DNA of 64,000 bases, from contig JAOALB010000142.1 of the NCBI GenBank assembly GCA_025331125.1, forward strand, positions 1-64,000. The letters are read 5' to 3'. Shown here piece after piece: positions 46,185 to 56,552 of this stretch (the stretch's first letter is position 1; each line of letters starts with the position of its first letter). Position numbers and translations under genes: made by a program. The stretch is from Mycogone perniciosa. Taxonomy: Eukaryota; Ascomycota; Sordariomycetes; Hypocreales; Hypocreaceae. The notes beneath the pieces were generated by a model. That model was not told the origin of the DNA. It worked only from the letters and a program-made list of their open reading frames with translations, and searched no databases.

Positions 46185-48141
46185 TTTCAACCACTCGTAG
46201 GTACAGTGGAGGGAAGTGCCACTTAATGAGAGGCCTCTAACTAAGAGATAATGAATGAATGGTGAGTTTTGTTGATGATAGAGCTTCCTCAACTGAGAGG
46301 ATACATCCTGATATATATACAAGGTTGAACATCACCATCGTGAGGGCGGGCTGATTGCCCCTCGCACCAGACGCGTTAATAAACGGCGAAAAGCATTCCG
46401 AAGAATGCTACCCCTCTTGATTTCAGGTCCGGTAGCAAATATTGAGACCATCGTGGCGAGGGAAACGCAAACCCTCCGCGCAGTTCTGCACTGAGACCCA
46501 ACACTAAGTCATTGACTCAGAGAATCGCGTTGCGTGCCTGAGCTAATGCCCCAAAGGCGACCACGCATCTGGAACATGCAGGTTTCCTTTTCCGGGACGA
46601 TGAATTAGACAGGACCGAATGGGCTTGAATGCCAAGGCAAGCATCTCAGTATGGTCCATTCTGGTATCACCGAACCCATTGATGTAAACCTCGACACGCG
46701 AATTAGTTGTGAGTTTAGACAGATGCGGATCCATGGCCGTTTACGACCAAGAATAAATACGAATGCCCGTGAATTTCGTGCAGAAACCTCAGAAGCCTAC
46801 AGTTTCGCCTCAGGGATAGTAGTACCAACTCGCTATTGAGGGGGGTGAGGCTTTCCTCCCTTTCCTACATATTGCGTTGGGCCGACCAACATTCATTCTT
46901 TACAGAGCATGACAGTCCAGAATGCATACTGCATAGATCGCACGCATATCTCTTAGCTTCAGATCTCGTGGCTGTAGTATTCTAGCAATACCGAAACAAC
47001 TCGACTGCCTTGGTACTTTCGAGTTTCGTTGTTGAAGGCGTAATCGTATTGTCCCAGACTGTCAGCCAACATGGCAACACCACCCACCCCCATATGAACC
47101 GTTTTCGTGATACCTCACAATCGATACCCCAACTTTTCTTACCGGTTTAAGCTTAACGATAAACTTTAGTCTCATATTGCTGTCAGGAAGAGAGCACCCC
47201 AGTTTGACCCCAGGACCTCGGAAGGGTTTTATTTTCATCCCTTTCACGTCCCTCGACGTGAAGGATCGTTAACGTATTGGAGGTTGTGACATGATATGTA
47301 CAATCCGACAATATCTTTGTCACTAAACTGACATAGCCCAATTTTGGCTGCCCTTGACCTCGGCGCGTCCGATTGATAGCCAACATGCCACATAAAGGGA
47401 TGGAACTGAAACCAAGTGTATGGTTGCACGGCCATTCCGACTGGTAACCGAAAACATATTTAGACGTAAAATGTAATGGTGTGACAGCACGCATTCCTGG
47501 CAGTAGAGGGGGGCTACCTACCAACCGTTGAATGGACCCTTAAACACCTCGAAGGGGGGACCAGAAGAAACATACCGAACATACTTAACCCAAGGGCGGG
47601 CGCTGAGTTTAAGGGGTCCAGGGCAAAGACAAACGCTATCCATCCCTCAATGCCGTTTACAATGCATACCAAAATGCGCCTAATAAAAATTAAACCGAAA
47701 CTGCGGGAGATTCTTATAGCAGTATAGACAGGTCTCAAACCCCATTTTCAGCTTCACTGATCAATCGCCTCGTTTGATGTGCCCTTTTCAGGGACCCTTA
47801 TTTGTTGTTAGTGGTTTGTCTGACTCGCTCCTGGAAAAGTGGTTATGTCTCAACACGACTACCTTACGCGCAATTCTTTATGGTTCACATAGAGGACGCG
47901 CCCGGCCAATAGGGGTCTCTTGTGAGAGTTCCTTTAGGAGAATAAAATATCGATTCTCGTGAAAGTACTAGTATTAATTGTAGTAATGATGATATACTAT
48001 TAGGCGAGGGGAAATTCCACAGCTATAAGCTTAGTCTACCAATGCTCTGGATCCAATGACATCCCGAAACCAATCGACCCTGATCATTCGTCTGATCAAA
48101 GCACATGAACCCTTATTAATCCCCTTCAGGGTGTTTTGATC
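46185..48141. other. Intergenic region with imperfect inverted repeat
   Basis: About 2 kb between the repeat-protein promoter and the SDR gene 3' end. GGACCCTTAAAC (47534-47545) and GTTTAAGGGGTCC (47607-47619) are inverted with a one-base bulge. No gene or transposon family recognised. Confidence 0.45.
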
Positions 48142-48897
48142 TCAGAGTCCAATAATGCGTCTGAATCCGACGTTCTCAATCACCCAGGAACCGCCCAGCT
48201 TAAGTGCACCTGGCCCTTCCAACTTGTTATCCAGTTTCCCTATAGCCAACTGCGTCAGGAAACCCCCCAGATACTCCGTTGGTGAATGCATGCCCTTTTT
48301 TATCCCTACTACAGGAGTAAGTGCTATCAGCACTGCCTTGTAGAGCATTCCCCGATCGGGAATATATGGCAAGATATCAGTGTGCTGCCTCGGATCGACC
48401 ATCGCGGGCCGTACCGAGTCTGCCTGCAGGGTCGGCGTGGCCTCTGATAGAGTCCCCAGGTCTGCTTCTGTCTCTCCCTTCACGCGCGCAAAAATGGCAG
48501 AGAAATGCCCCGGCGTCTGTGTCGCGCCCTCGCCAGACACATAAATAAACCTGAACGGATCCGACGCTGACGTGGACAGGGTAGAGAAGGACTTGGCTGC
48601 CTCGAGGGCGTAGTCCTTTGTGATTTTGATGTACTCCTCCTTGCCGACTTGCGTCTGGCTGATGCCCAGGGCCCACACGCAGGCTTTGGCGCCTTTCAGC
48701 TGGTCGAGGATTTTGGAGTCGTAGGTTCCAAAGTCCTTGTGGATGATGACATTGATGCGTGGGTCTTTGGCGTCTTCGGCCATTTTGATGGGCCTCCGGC
48801 TGAGGATGGAGATTTTGGTGATGTCCTTGGCTTTGATCATGGCGTCCAGAGTGGCCGAGCCGACAAGGCCCGTGGCGCCTGTGAGGACGATGTGCAT
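48142..48897 (-). CDS. Atypical short-chain dehydrogenase / NAD(P)-binding protein
   Basis: Intronless 251-residue protein. The Rossmann nucleotide-binding loop TGATGLVG (residues 6-13) starts the protein, and the arginine pair after strand 2 (LSRRP) suggests NADP(H). The usual YxxxK catalytic pair of classical SDRs is not clear; IYVSGEGA followed by the FARVKGETEADL segment fits the atypical SDR group of NAD(P)H-binding proteins (HTATIP2/NmrA-like), some of which bind without catalysis. Soluble, no targeting signal. Substrate unknown. Confidence 0.78.
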   Translation of the reverse strand: MHIVLTGATGLVGSATLDAMIKAKDITKISILSRRPIKMAEDAKDPRINVIIHKDFGTYDSKILDQLKGAKACVWALGISQTQVGKEEYIKITKDYALEAAKSFSTLSTSASDPFRFIYVSGEGATQTPGHFSAIFARVKGETEADLGTLSEATPTLQADSVRPAMVDPRQHTDILPYIPDRGMLYKAVLIALTPVVGIKKGMHSPTEYLGGFLTQLAIGKLDNKLEGPGALKLGGSWVIENVGFRRIIGL

Positions 48898-49971
48898 TTT
48901 TGTGTCTATGAGCTCAAGGGCCGTATGTCTATAAGCTGAGAGTTATTGCTGTGATGCTGGAGGTCCCTTTGTCAATGTGTGATTGTAAACGTATCAATGA
49001 GATGATGAGGCAATAATCATGGGAGGATTAAGACTGGAAGATGACGGGTGAAGGGATGACGATAGAGGCTTGCACCTTAATTTGTAGGAATTTATACTAC
49101 ACCATATCATAGGGGATCTCTCTACTAGATACCTTTGCACGAGCATCGCGGAGGACTCCATATCACCACTCGGGTTAGGCGGCCGCTTTGTCCGCATGCG
49201 GGCCGGACTTAAAAGCGTAATGCCGGGTTAGGCTGACAAGCGATTGCCCGAAACGGGCCTCTCAGATTCTCAATTCCGTGCCGGACCCGCGCGGAGAACG
49301 GGTTTCCATTGCTGTCGCACTTCGTATTCCGTAGGGCATTTTCCTATACGGGTCTAGAGCGGAACTTGCGGAGAGAAATGTCTTTTCTACTGCAGCCTAT
49401 TACTACTCAGCGGGTCATGGGGGGAAATGATAAAGAGATTGATGCTACGAAGTAATAGTATGGAGTAGTATTCCATACAATGATGGTGGTGTTCACCTCC
49501 AATAGTTTGCTTACCTAGCAGTTAGCAAAAAAAAAACAATCTTTATTGGCTGGTTCTGCTCCGTATAGAGACAAAGATAAATTTATTCATGCTTAGTTCA
49601 GGCTATTTGTACGGAGTATCATAAATTGAATCGTGATACGCGTACTGAAAAAAATGTCCGACCAGTTGAACACTCCCTAATCCTAGACTTTCAAACTGGC
49701 ACAAAAGCGGGAATAGCCCGAAACAAATCTGCACATTTGCCCGTTCTCCTGCTATTAATATCATATTTCAAAAATAAATACTTGAGATTAGAGTCTCCAG
49801 TCACCCTGTATATACTACTGCATCTACTCCGTATAAAAGGACATAATCCAAGGCAATATCAAGATGAACGTAAGAGTCATCACCGCTATTATACAAACAC
49901 GCTCATGCAGCAAATCCACCCACGGACCCGCAGGCCTTCAACCCAAACCCAATGAATATGAAACACGGTTC
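48898..49971. other. Intergenic region
   Basis: About 1.1 kb, AT-rich in the middle, with TACGGAGTA at 49610 and its complement at 49825. No gene recognised. Confidence 0.5.
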
Positions 49972-51132
49972 TCACAGCAACGCCATTGCTCCCATCACAA
50001 ATATTATAGCACCTATCATGAGGCCCACGCTCACTGTCCGAGACAATACCACGGCACTTTTCACTATGACGCCCTGGCCCCACACGGCAGTTGGTTTGGT
50101 CGCCCTTACGCGAATCCTGCTGGCCAAGCTGTTCTTGGCTGGGGTGTACTGCTGGGGAGGGAACTTGCAAGCAGACATAATCGACTTCATATCTACATGG
50201 CTGGTTCAGTCGGATGCCAGAATGGAATGAAACCCTAAAGAGTGGAGGAGTGGGTAACATACTGTTGTCCGTGGTATCCACCTGCAAGATACAGCTTTGA
50301 CATAAGCCCGCAATCTCAGCCACATTAAAGCTGGTATTCATGCACACGCAGCTCTGCTCAGCACTCTCCGCTACCATATATCCACTGCTCATGCCACTAT
50401 CCCCCTCTGAACCCTTTTGCGGCATTGTACTGGTGGGCACTGCTGTGCGGAATGCGGCTGAAGAAGTGGTCCTTGGAGTTGTGGTCTTTTGAGTCGTGGG
50501 CTGTGCAGGAGTGGATTGAGATGATGAAGGAGGTGGCGGAGGCGATGGAGGCGAGGCCGAGGAAGGCCGAGGTAGCGATTTGACACTGGTAGGAGATGGA
50601 GATGGAGATGGAGATTGAGTAGGCGGTGCGCGTGGCGGCGCGACTGGTGTTGATGATGGCTTAGGAGTCGGCGCAGGATCTGTATCGACTACTAACCCTG
50701 GAGGGAACGTTGTTGGCGCCGGGACTATGACGATGAATCTCTTATTGTCGACATGCTCGTTGCCGTCCTTAGCCCGGCGATCGTGTTGCTTCCTTTGTCT
50801 CGGCGATGCTTGTCCTGCCGGCTCAACCGCTTGCCTCGGAGCCCACGCCCTTCGATCTAGATCGTCCTCGACGCTGCGCTTCTTTGAGGGCTTCCGAGGC
50901 GTGCAAATAGATGTAAGCTCGACGATTGGACCACATATAGTGGCGCAATTGAGAGGCATATCCTCTGGCGGGAGGGCGTCCGAAGCCACAATCGCCGCCA
51001 GGCCGGAGACGACAGCCAGGCTAGCATGGGAGGCCTTTATGGTTCGACTCTAAATGCCTCGATCCCTGGCAATTAATCGGTCGCTATGTGTAGGTCAAGA
51101 GTTCAACAAGTAAATTGATCGCTCACTCTCAT
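49972..51132 (-). CDS. Secreted Pro/Ser/Thr-rich protein with split CFEM-like 8-Cys pattern
   Basis: Exons 51132-51127 (only ATGAGA), 51049-50263 and 50192-49972 give 337 residues. The first exon is chosen because the main exon has no in-frame ATG before its signal-peptide-like start (SLAVVSGLAAIVAS); GTGAGC/TTTAG borders fit. The last intron is inferred from a GTATGT donor, a CTGAAC branch-like site and the acceptor TAG at 50193, and it replaces an unspliced tail by a hydrophobic C-terminal segment (VGLMIGAIIFVMGAMALL), probably a GPI signal or membrane anchor. There are exactly eight cysteines, 37, 41, 51, 236, 238, 252, 255 and 273, matching CFEM spacing except that about 184 residues of Pro/Ser/Thr/Arg-rich linker separate Cys3 and Cys4. 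CFEM proteins act in adhesion, sensing or haem uptake. Both short terminal exons are predictions. Confidence 0.68.
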
Positions 51133-52685
51133 TCGACACCGACCATTCCTGGCTCGGGATGAGGCAAAGAGCAAAACCAAAACCAAGAGTGAGAAATGAG
51201 AACTGGGATTACTGGGCTTGATAGAGGTAACTCTTGTCTGCTTGTTGAAGGTTTCATGCTCTCACACACTTGTATGAAACGTGGGAAGGGGTTTCACGAC
51301 CACCCACCGCCTGAAGGCAACTTGATACCACCCCCATACCCGTGCTCGTGGCACAGAGTAGCAGGCAATCCAACATTTTGTCTAGCATAGCGGGCTTGAC
51401 CCGCCATTCGACTGAACTCAAGCACTGTTCATCGACTCTGGTCCAAACCCACTGTATGTACGAAGTAGTTGGGATGATCAATGCATTGATGAAGGAAACT
51501 AAAAGCTTATGGCCGGGAATGGCGCGTGCCGCTTCACAGCTGCCAGACTTGTCACGAATGCCCAGGCTGAGACTCAGTCCATGATGGTCTGAAACATTCT
51601 GGATGTCATCCTCCTTAGGAGACGGGTGAAAACACGAAACAAGAGCACGATATGGCCAAATCCGTGGTCTTTCCAGATACAGATAGTTAAAAGGGAAGAC
51701 TGTGTGTTTCCCTTTTCAATTTGGAGGTTGTCTAGAAGAAATCGGGAAGATCCTCCGAGCATATACGGAGTACGAGCAGAGAGCAGACAAAGGTCGAAAT
51801 CTTGGCCCAAACACCTCGGCAAATGGTTTCGATGCTGACTCATCACGGACAATAGGACAAACCGTCTCAGGCTCTCCGCTCCACAGGATAGGACGACGCA
51901 AGGCTGACACCAAAACCTAGAGGGCATCTTTGCTAGTCCTAAGAAGACCATGAATCTTTCGTGGCGAAGCCGTCGCGGTCATTCATGTCCCCGACTTTCC
52001 TTCAAGCGGAATCATACCACGAGTGACTAAACGGCTCCAACGGCGATATGCATATGTCGCATTGTGGCGCAGGCCAGAGTTGGTCATGGTCCTCCAAAGG
52101 GTCCTCAGCTCGACCCGTCTCGGCTTTATACCGCGAAAGCGAAGAAAGGCGTAGGGGCCGTCAATCCATATTCAATCCAATAAACATTGTCCAATTTTCG
52201 CATTCGGTAAGAAAGTAACACCATGGACCATGAGGCGATGCCACCCGCTTTCTCGGGGGCTTAGACGATTAACCAAGGGCCTAACTTGACCCTCGAAAGG
52301 GCATCATCGCACGAGCTGGACGCTTTAGAGCTAGGTGGCTGAAAAACCCCGGCCATGTGTAATTCGTTTGATTCGTCTGGCCCGGAACCCGGCAAGCTTG
52401 TTGGTGATAAGATCGGGGTGATGATGTCTGATCGTTGGCACCAGCCGCAGCCGCAGCGGTAGCGTCATGTTTAATGACTTACGCCGTTGAGAACATTGTG
52501 ATGTCTTCAATTATATTTAAAAAGCCTCGACGTCACCCTCGTCTGGGTGAGGAGTTGTATGCTCCAACTGCACAACTTGTTCAACTATCAGAAGCAGCAT
52601 CTTCTTCTCCCTCGGTTGGCATCGTCGGTAGCGCGTCGATCGACATCTCCTGTACTCGAAAAGCGAAAGGCGCCCGATCGCAGAC
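51133..52685. other. Divergent intergenic region
   Basis: About 1.55 kb between divergent genes, with TACGGAGTA at 51764. Frames are short and without resemblance to families. Confidence 0.5.
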
Positions 52686-53694
52686 ATGATAGATTCCCAC
52701 GAAGCGCTGGGCATTGCCCAAATCGTCTTCTATGCACCAGTCGTTCCAATAGTCATCTATCTCATGATCCGAAATGGGAAAATCCGACCACGAATGGCCT
52801 GGTATCCCTTGATCCCATTCAGTCTTAGTATGTTAAGCTCGCTTCACACTGTAGGTGGCGGCAGATACAATCCTAACACGCTCTCTAAGTGCGGCTTGCT
52901 GGTGGCCCCGTCATCATCGCCCTGGAACACAACCCGGAAAGTATTGGTCTCCTGGTTGCTGCACTTATCCTTCTCAACGTTGGTGTTATTCCCCTGATCA
53001 TCAGTACGCTCGGCCTCGTCCGCATCATGTAAGCCCCCATCATCAAACCCCTACTACATATATAGTGGAATAATAGTGACTAAACCACTGTAGTAAGGTC
53101 GACAATTATCACGAGAACCACAAATCAAAAAAGATCCTAGGCGTACTACGCTTCGCCTTCCTTGTTGCAGTGGGTCTTCTTGCCAGTGGAGGTGGCGTAA
53201 GTTCCATAGGCACACCATCGTCTCGAGACATCAGCCGTACCCTTACCCTCGTCGGCTACGTCGTCTTTGCCGTCATCCTCATGGCCCTCATCGGCATGCA
53301 ACTCTTCTTCTGGAAGAGGAGATGGACTCTTCTGCCCAGCAGTCAAACTGTAAAAATCCTCCTTTCCACGCCCTGCCCCCTTGCAACTCAGCTCGGTCTA
53401 ACTCTGATGGTTATTCAGATCCTCCGCGGCAGTCTGCTTGCCAGCCCTTTCCTCATCATCCGTACCGTCTTCGGCATCCTCGAAGCAGCGCTCCAAGACA
53501 CTACGAGATCTCCCTTCGATCCCGTCACCGGCTCGGCAATCGCATTTGGTCTGATGGCCTTGCTGCCGGAATACATCGCTCTCGCAATATATATTTACTC
53601 CGGATTTTCGATTGCCCCTGATCGCGGTGTCACTGCCGGAAACGGACAAACAGTCCAAGAGCTGTCTGAAGGTGCGGACAAGACCAATGTCTGA
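52686..53694 (+). CDS. Multi-pass membrane protein, DUF7702-like
   Basis: Exons 52686-52827, 52890-53028 and 53094-53694 give 293 residues. The first exon starts MIDSHEALGIAQIVFYAPVV, the typical start of this fungal family, and about seven hydrophobic segments follow (for example IGLLVAALILLNVGVIPLII and LGVLRFAFLVAVGLLASGGG). The 62-bp intron with acceptor CTAAG replaces a frame that would lose the membrane segment VRLAGG. A further 42-bp stretch (53349-53390, GTAAAA to CTCAG) could be a very short in-frame intron; whether it is spliced changes only 14 residues. Function of the family is unknown; a seven-span protein without recognisable ligand motifs. Confidence 0.72.
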
Positions 53695-54501
53695 TATCTA
53701 GCCGCAATATATCACGAGCAGCAGGTTCGGCTAGACACAACCATGGCCTGAGCATCGATTAGGAAATAGAGCGAAGGAGCCAAAATTCCGAAGTGGCCCA
53801 GTAAATACTCTGCACCTACTATTAGAAGGATCGTATACGAAGTACGAATTCGGAGAATTGTGCATTTAAATACCCTAGCTTATAGTTATGCTTACTGTTA
53901 ACACATCTACTACCATTCAGTTAGTAATATTCAATCTCAAAGGAATCACCGACTTCATGGGGCGTTCCCGAAGGGGAAAGCCACGATTATTTACAATTTT
54001 ATCGAGAGCCTATCCTATCTATTTCTTAGTTATTATTGATGCCATGCTATTATCAGATGCAACCTTGGTTCGTATTTCGGTTGCATATGACCGCGCGGCC
54101 ATACCAGCTGTGTATGGACTAGACTGGTCTGCCAGGCCTCTCCTTTGCGGAGCCATTGAGACCAAGCCACCGATCACGTATTCAGAGAAGGTCGTTTCAA
54201 GATGTTCCAGTGAAATGGGTTTGGAATGTTTGGGGCTTTCAAGATGGTATAGAGCGGATACTGAAACATTGGAAAAGGATGAAGACACAAAAGGCATCGT
54301 ATTACAAGCTTGGCTTTCGTTGTAAGAGATCTCTATTCATATTCTCATGAACCGCCATAGTATAAGATATTATAAAACAATATTAGAAGTCTCGGCCCCA
54401 TGCAAGACCAATGCACAGCCACAAAGAACAATCAAACCATCGGTTGGCAGGACTTCTCCGTCACCGACAAACACAAAACTCCCAATATCCTAATACCAGA
54501 C
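53695..54501. other. Convergent intergenic region
   Basis: About 0.8 kb. A plus-strand frame at 53888-54325 shows no family resemblance and lies where both 3' UTRs are expected, so I do not call it. Confidence 0.5.
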
Positions 54502-56552
54502 TCAAAACCGGTGCTGGCGGCCGACACTTTCTACCCGAACTCCCAACTTCACCATCTCTCTCGAGTCAATTACACCACGACCGTCAAACACCCACCGAGG
54601 CTTGGCCATGTCTGCGGCGATGCGCACCCAATCGAGCCGTTCCTTGGACTTGTATTCCTCGGCGCTACCCATTCCGGTAGCGAAGCCTGTCTGCTTGCTT
54701 TCCCTGGCTTGAATGCAGTCGGGGCAGTCCTCAGCGCAGTCTGGCTCGACGTTGAACCGGTCCAGAGGGTCATCCGAAGTTTCCTCCTCCCGCTGCACTA
54801 AATGCTTGTGTAGCGCCAGGAGGTCGTTCTCCGTAGGGGACGATGCCTTGAAGGGCCTTGGATCTGACTTGGGGTTGGGCTTGCGGCCGATCATCTTGGG
54901 AGCGGGCCGATCCACAGGCTCTGGTGATGAAACGGGAACGGGTTTATTGCGGAACTCGTCGAATTCAGTGGCGATGACTACGGCTGTGCTATCGTGGCAA
55001 GCGTCGTAGGCGTTCCCATAGACGGAAATATTGTTGCCCGCGGCAAGTGGGCCGAGGAGCGTCTTGATTTCGTTCTTGACAACGAATGGGTTACAGCATG
55101 GATCGAAGATGGCGATCTCCCGCGGCCTTTCTTCCAGGAGCGTCTTGACCATTTCGAGGGCTGGAGCCTCACGAGTGTCTGATGTGTTCTTCTTGAAGGC
55201 ATAGCCCAATATGGTGACCTTCTTACCAACAAGTGTGTTGTTAAGGCATTTGATGACGCGGTTGGTGAACCGATCACGAGCATAATCGTTCATCTTTACA
55301 ACCTGTCGCCAATACTCGCCGACCTCGGGAAGACCCATTGTGTCAGCCAGATAAACGAGATTGAGCACATCTTTCTTAAAGCAGCTGCCACCGAAGCCAA
55401 TGCCAGCCATCAAGAACTTGTTACCAATACGGGGGTCGACACCAATGGCGGCGGCAACCTCGTCGACATCAGCACCGGTCTGCTCGCAAACAGCCGAAAT
55501 GGAGTTGATGCTGGAAATGCGCTGAGCCAGCATGGAGTTGGCAACAAGTTTGGCAAGTTCAGAAGACCAGACATTGGTTGTCAAGATGCGCTCGCGAGGA
55601 ACCCAAGCGGCATAAACCTCAACCAGAGCCTCAGCAGCTCGTTTGCCAGAAGGAGTGGGGGCTGAACCGATGAGGATTCGATCGGGATATAGGAGATCAT
55701 TGACAGCGGTTCCAGCAGCCAAAAACTCGGGGTTGGACAGAATCTCGAAGTGAACGCCGGGGCGATGCATTGCGAGCTAGAAAGGTGTGTTAGAAGACAG
55801 TGTGCCATCTCACATAGTTGATGAGGCAGAATACGATGCTTACCGTATCGGCCACGAGCTGAGCCGTTCGACAAGGAACAGTACTCTTCTCGACAATGAT
55901 GGCGCCCTCTCGCGCATACTGGGCTACAACACTGGTGACGGCCTCGAAAGCTGTCATATCAGTTGCGCTGCCAGCGCCGACACCTCGCTCCTTGGTGGGG
56001 GTATTGACAGCGACGAGAACGACATCCGCCTCGCGGATACTGTTGGCGACATCGGTTGTGAATACGAGGTTGCCCTCACGGCGGGACACCTTGGTCGCGC
56101 TGTTGGAGTCGGAGTCGGAGTCGCTTGCAAACGACGTCTCGCGACCGCCATCGCGGGCGATACGGACGATGTCGTGGAGGCCGGGCTCGTAGATGGGAGG
56201 ATGGCGAGAGTTCCAGCGGCGGATGCGCGTTACGTCACGGTCGACAACGGTTACCCTGATGTGAGGGTTCTGGAAGGCAAGGACTGCAGCGGTAGGGCCA
56301 CCTAACGAACAGAATGTCAGAAAATCCTTACAGGAGATCCTTTGCGCAGCAAACTCGGGGCGGCGACAACGTGGCCGCTCACAGGCGGAGGGACTGATGG
56401 AGAGATGACGTACCGACATATCCAGCACCAACACAGCAAATGTTGCGCACCTTGATCTCGTCTGGCAGCACACCGTTGACTCCATTTACCGATCCATTGA
56501 GGCCCAGCTTCTTGACCGAGTCAATGACAGCTTCGGGGATGGAGGAGGCCAT
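54502..56552 (-). CDS. UDP-glucose 6-dehydrogenase
   Basis: Exons 56552-56414, 56301-55844 and 55776-54502 give 623 residues. The enzyme oxidises UDP-glucose to UDP-glucuronate with two NAD+. Visible: the NAD-binding GAGYVGGPTA motif (split by intron 1), the VNTP motif, EKSTVPCRTA, substrate-loop EILSNPEFLAAGTAV, and catalytic Cys331 in GFGGSCFKKD. The C-terminal substrate domain is interrupted: after AVVIATEFDEF (about residue 473) there is an insertion of about 100 residues, rich in Pro, Asp and Glu and holding Cys546, Cys550 and Cys553, before the domain resumes with LDWVRIAADMAKPRWVFDGR. An acidic DSDSDSNS loop also lies near residue 125. Length is well above the usual 460-500 residues of the family. 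Cytosolic. Confidence 0.9.

Noticed and set aside
49889..50192. Unspliced tail of the split-CFEM gene frame
   Set aside because: Reading through the GTATGT donor gives a motif-free tail with extra cysteines; splicing at 50262-50193 gives the eighth Cys and a hydrophobic C-terminus.
53888..54325. 145-residue plus-strand frame between convergent genes
   Set aside because: No motif and located in the expected 3' UTR space of both neighbours.
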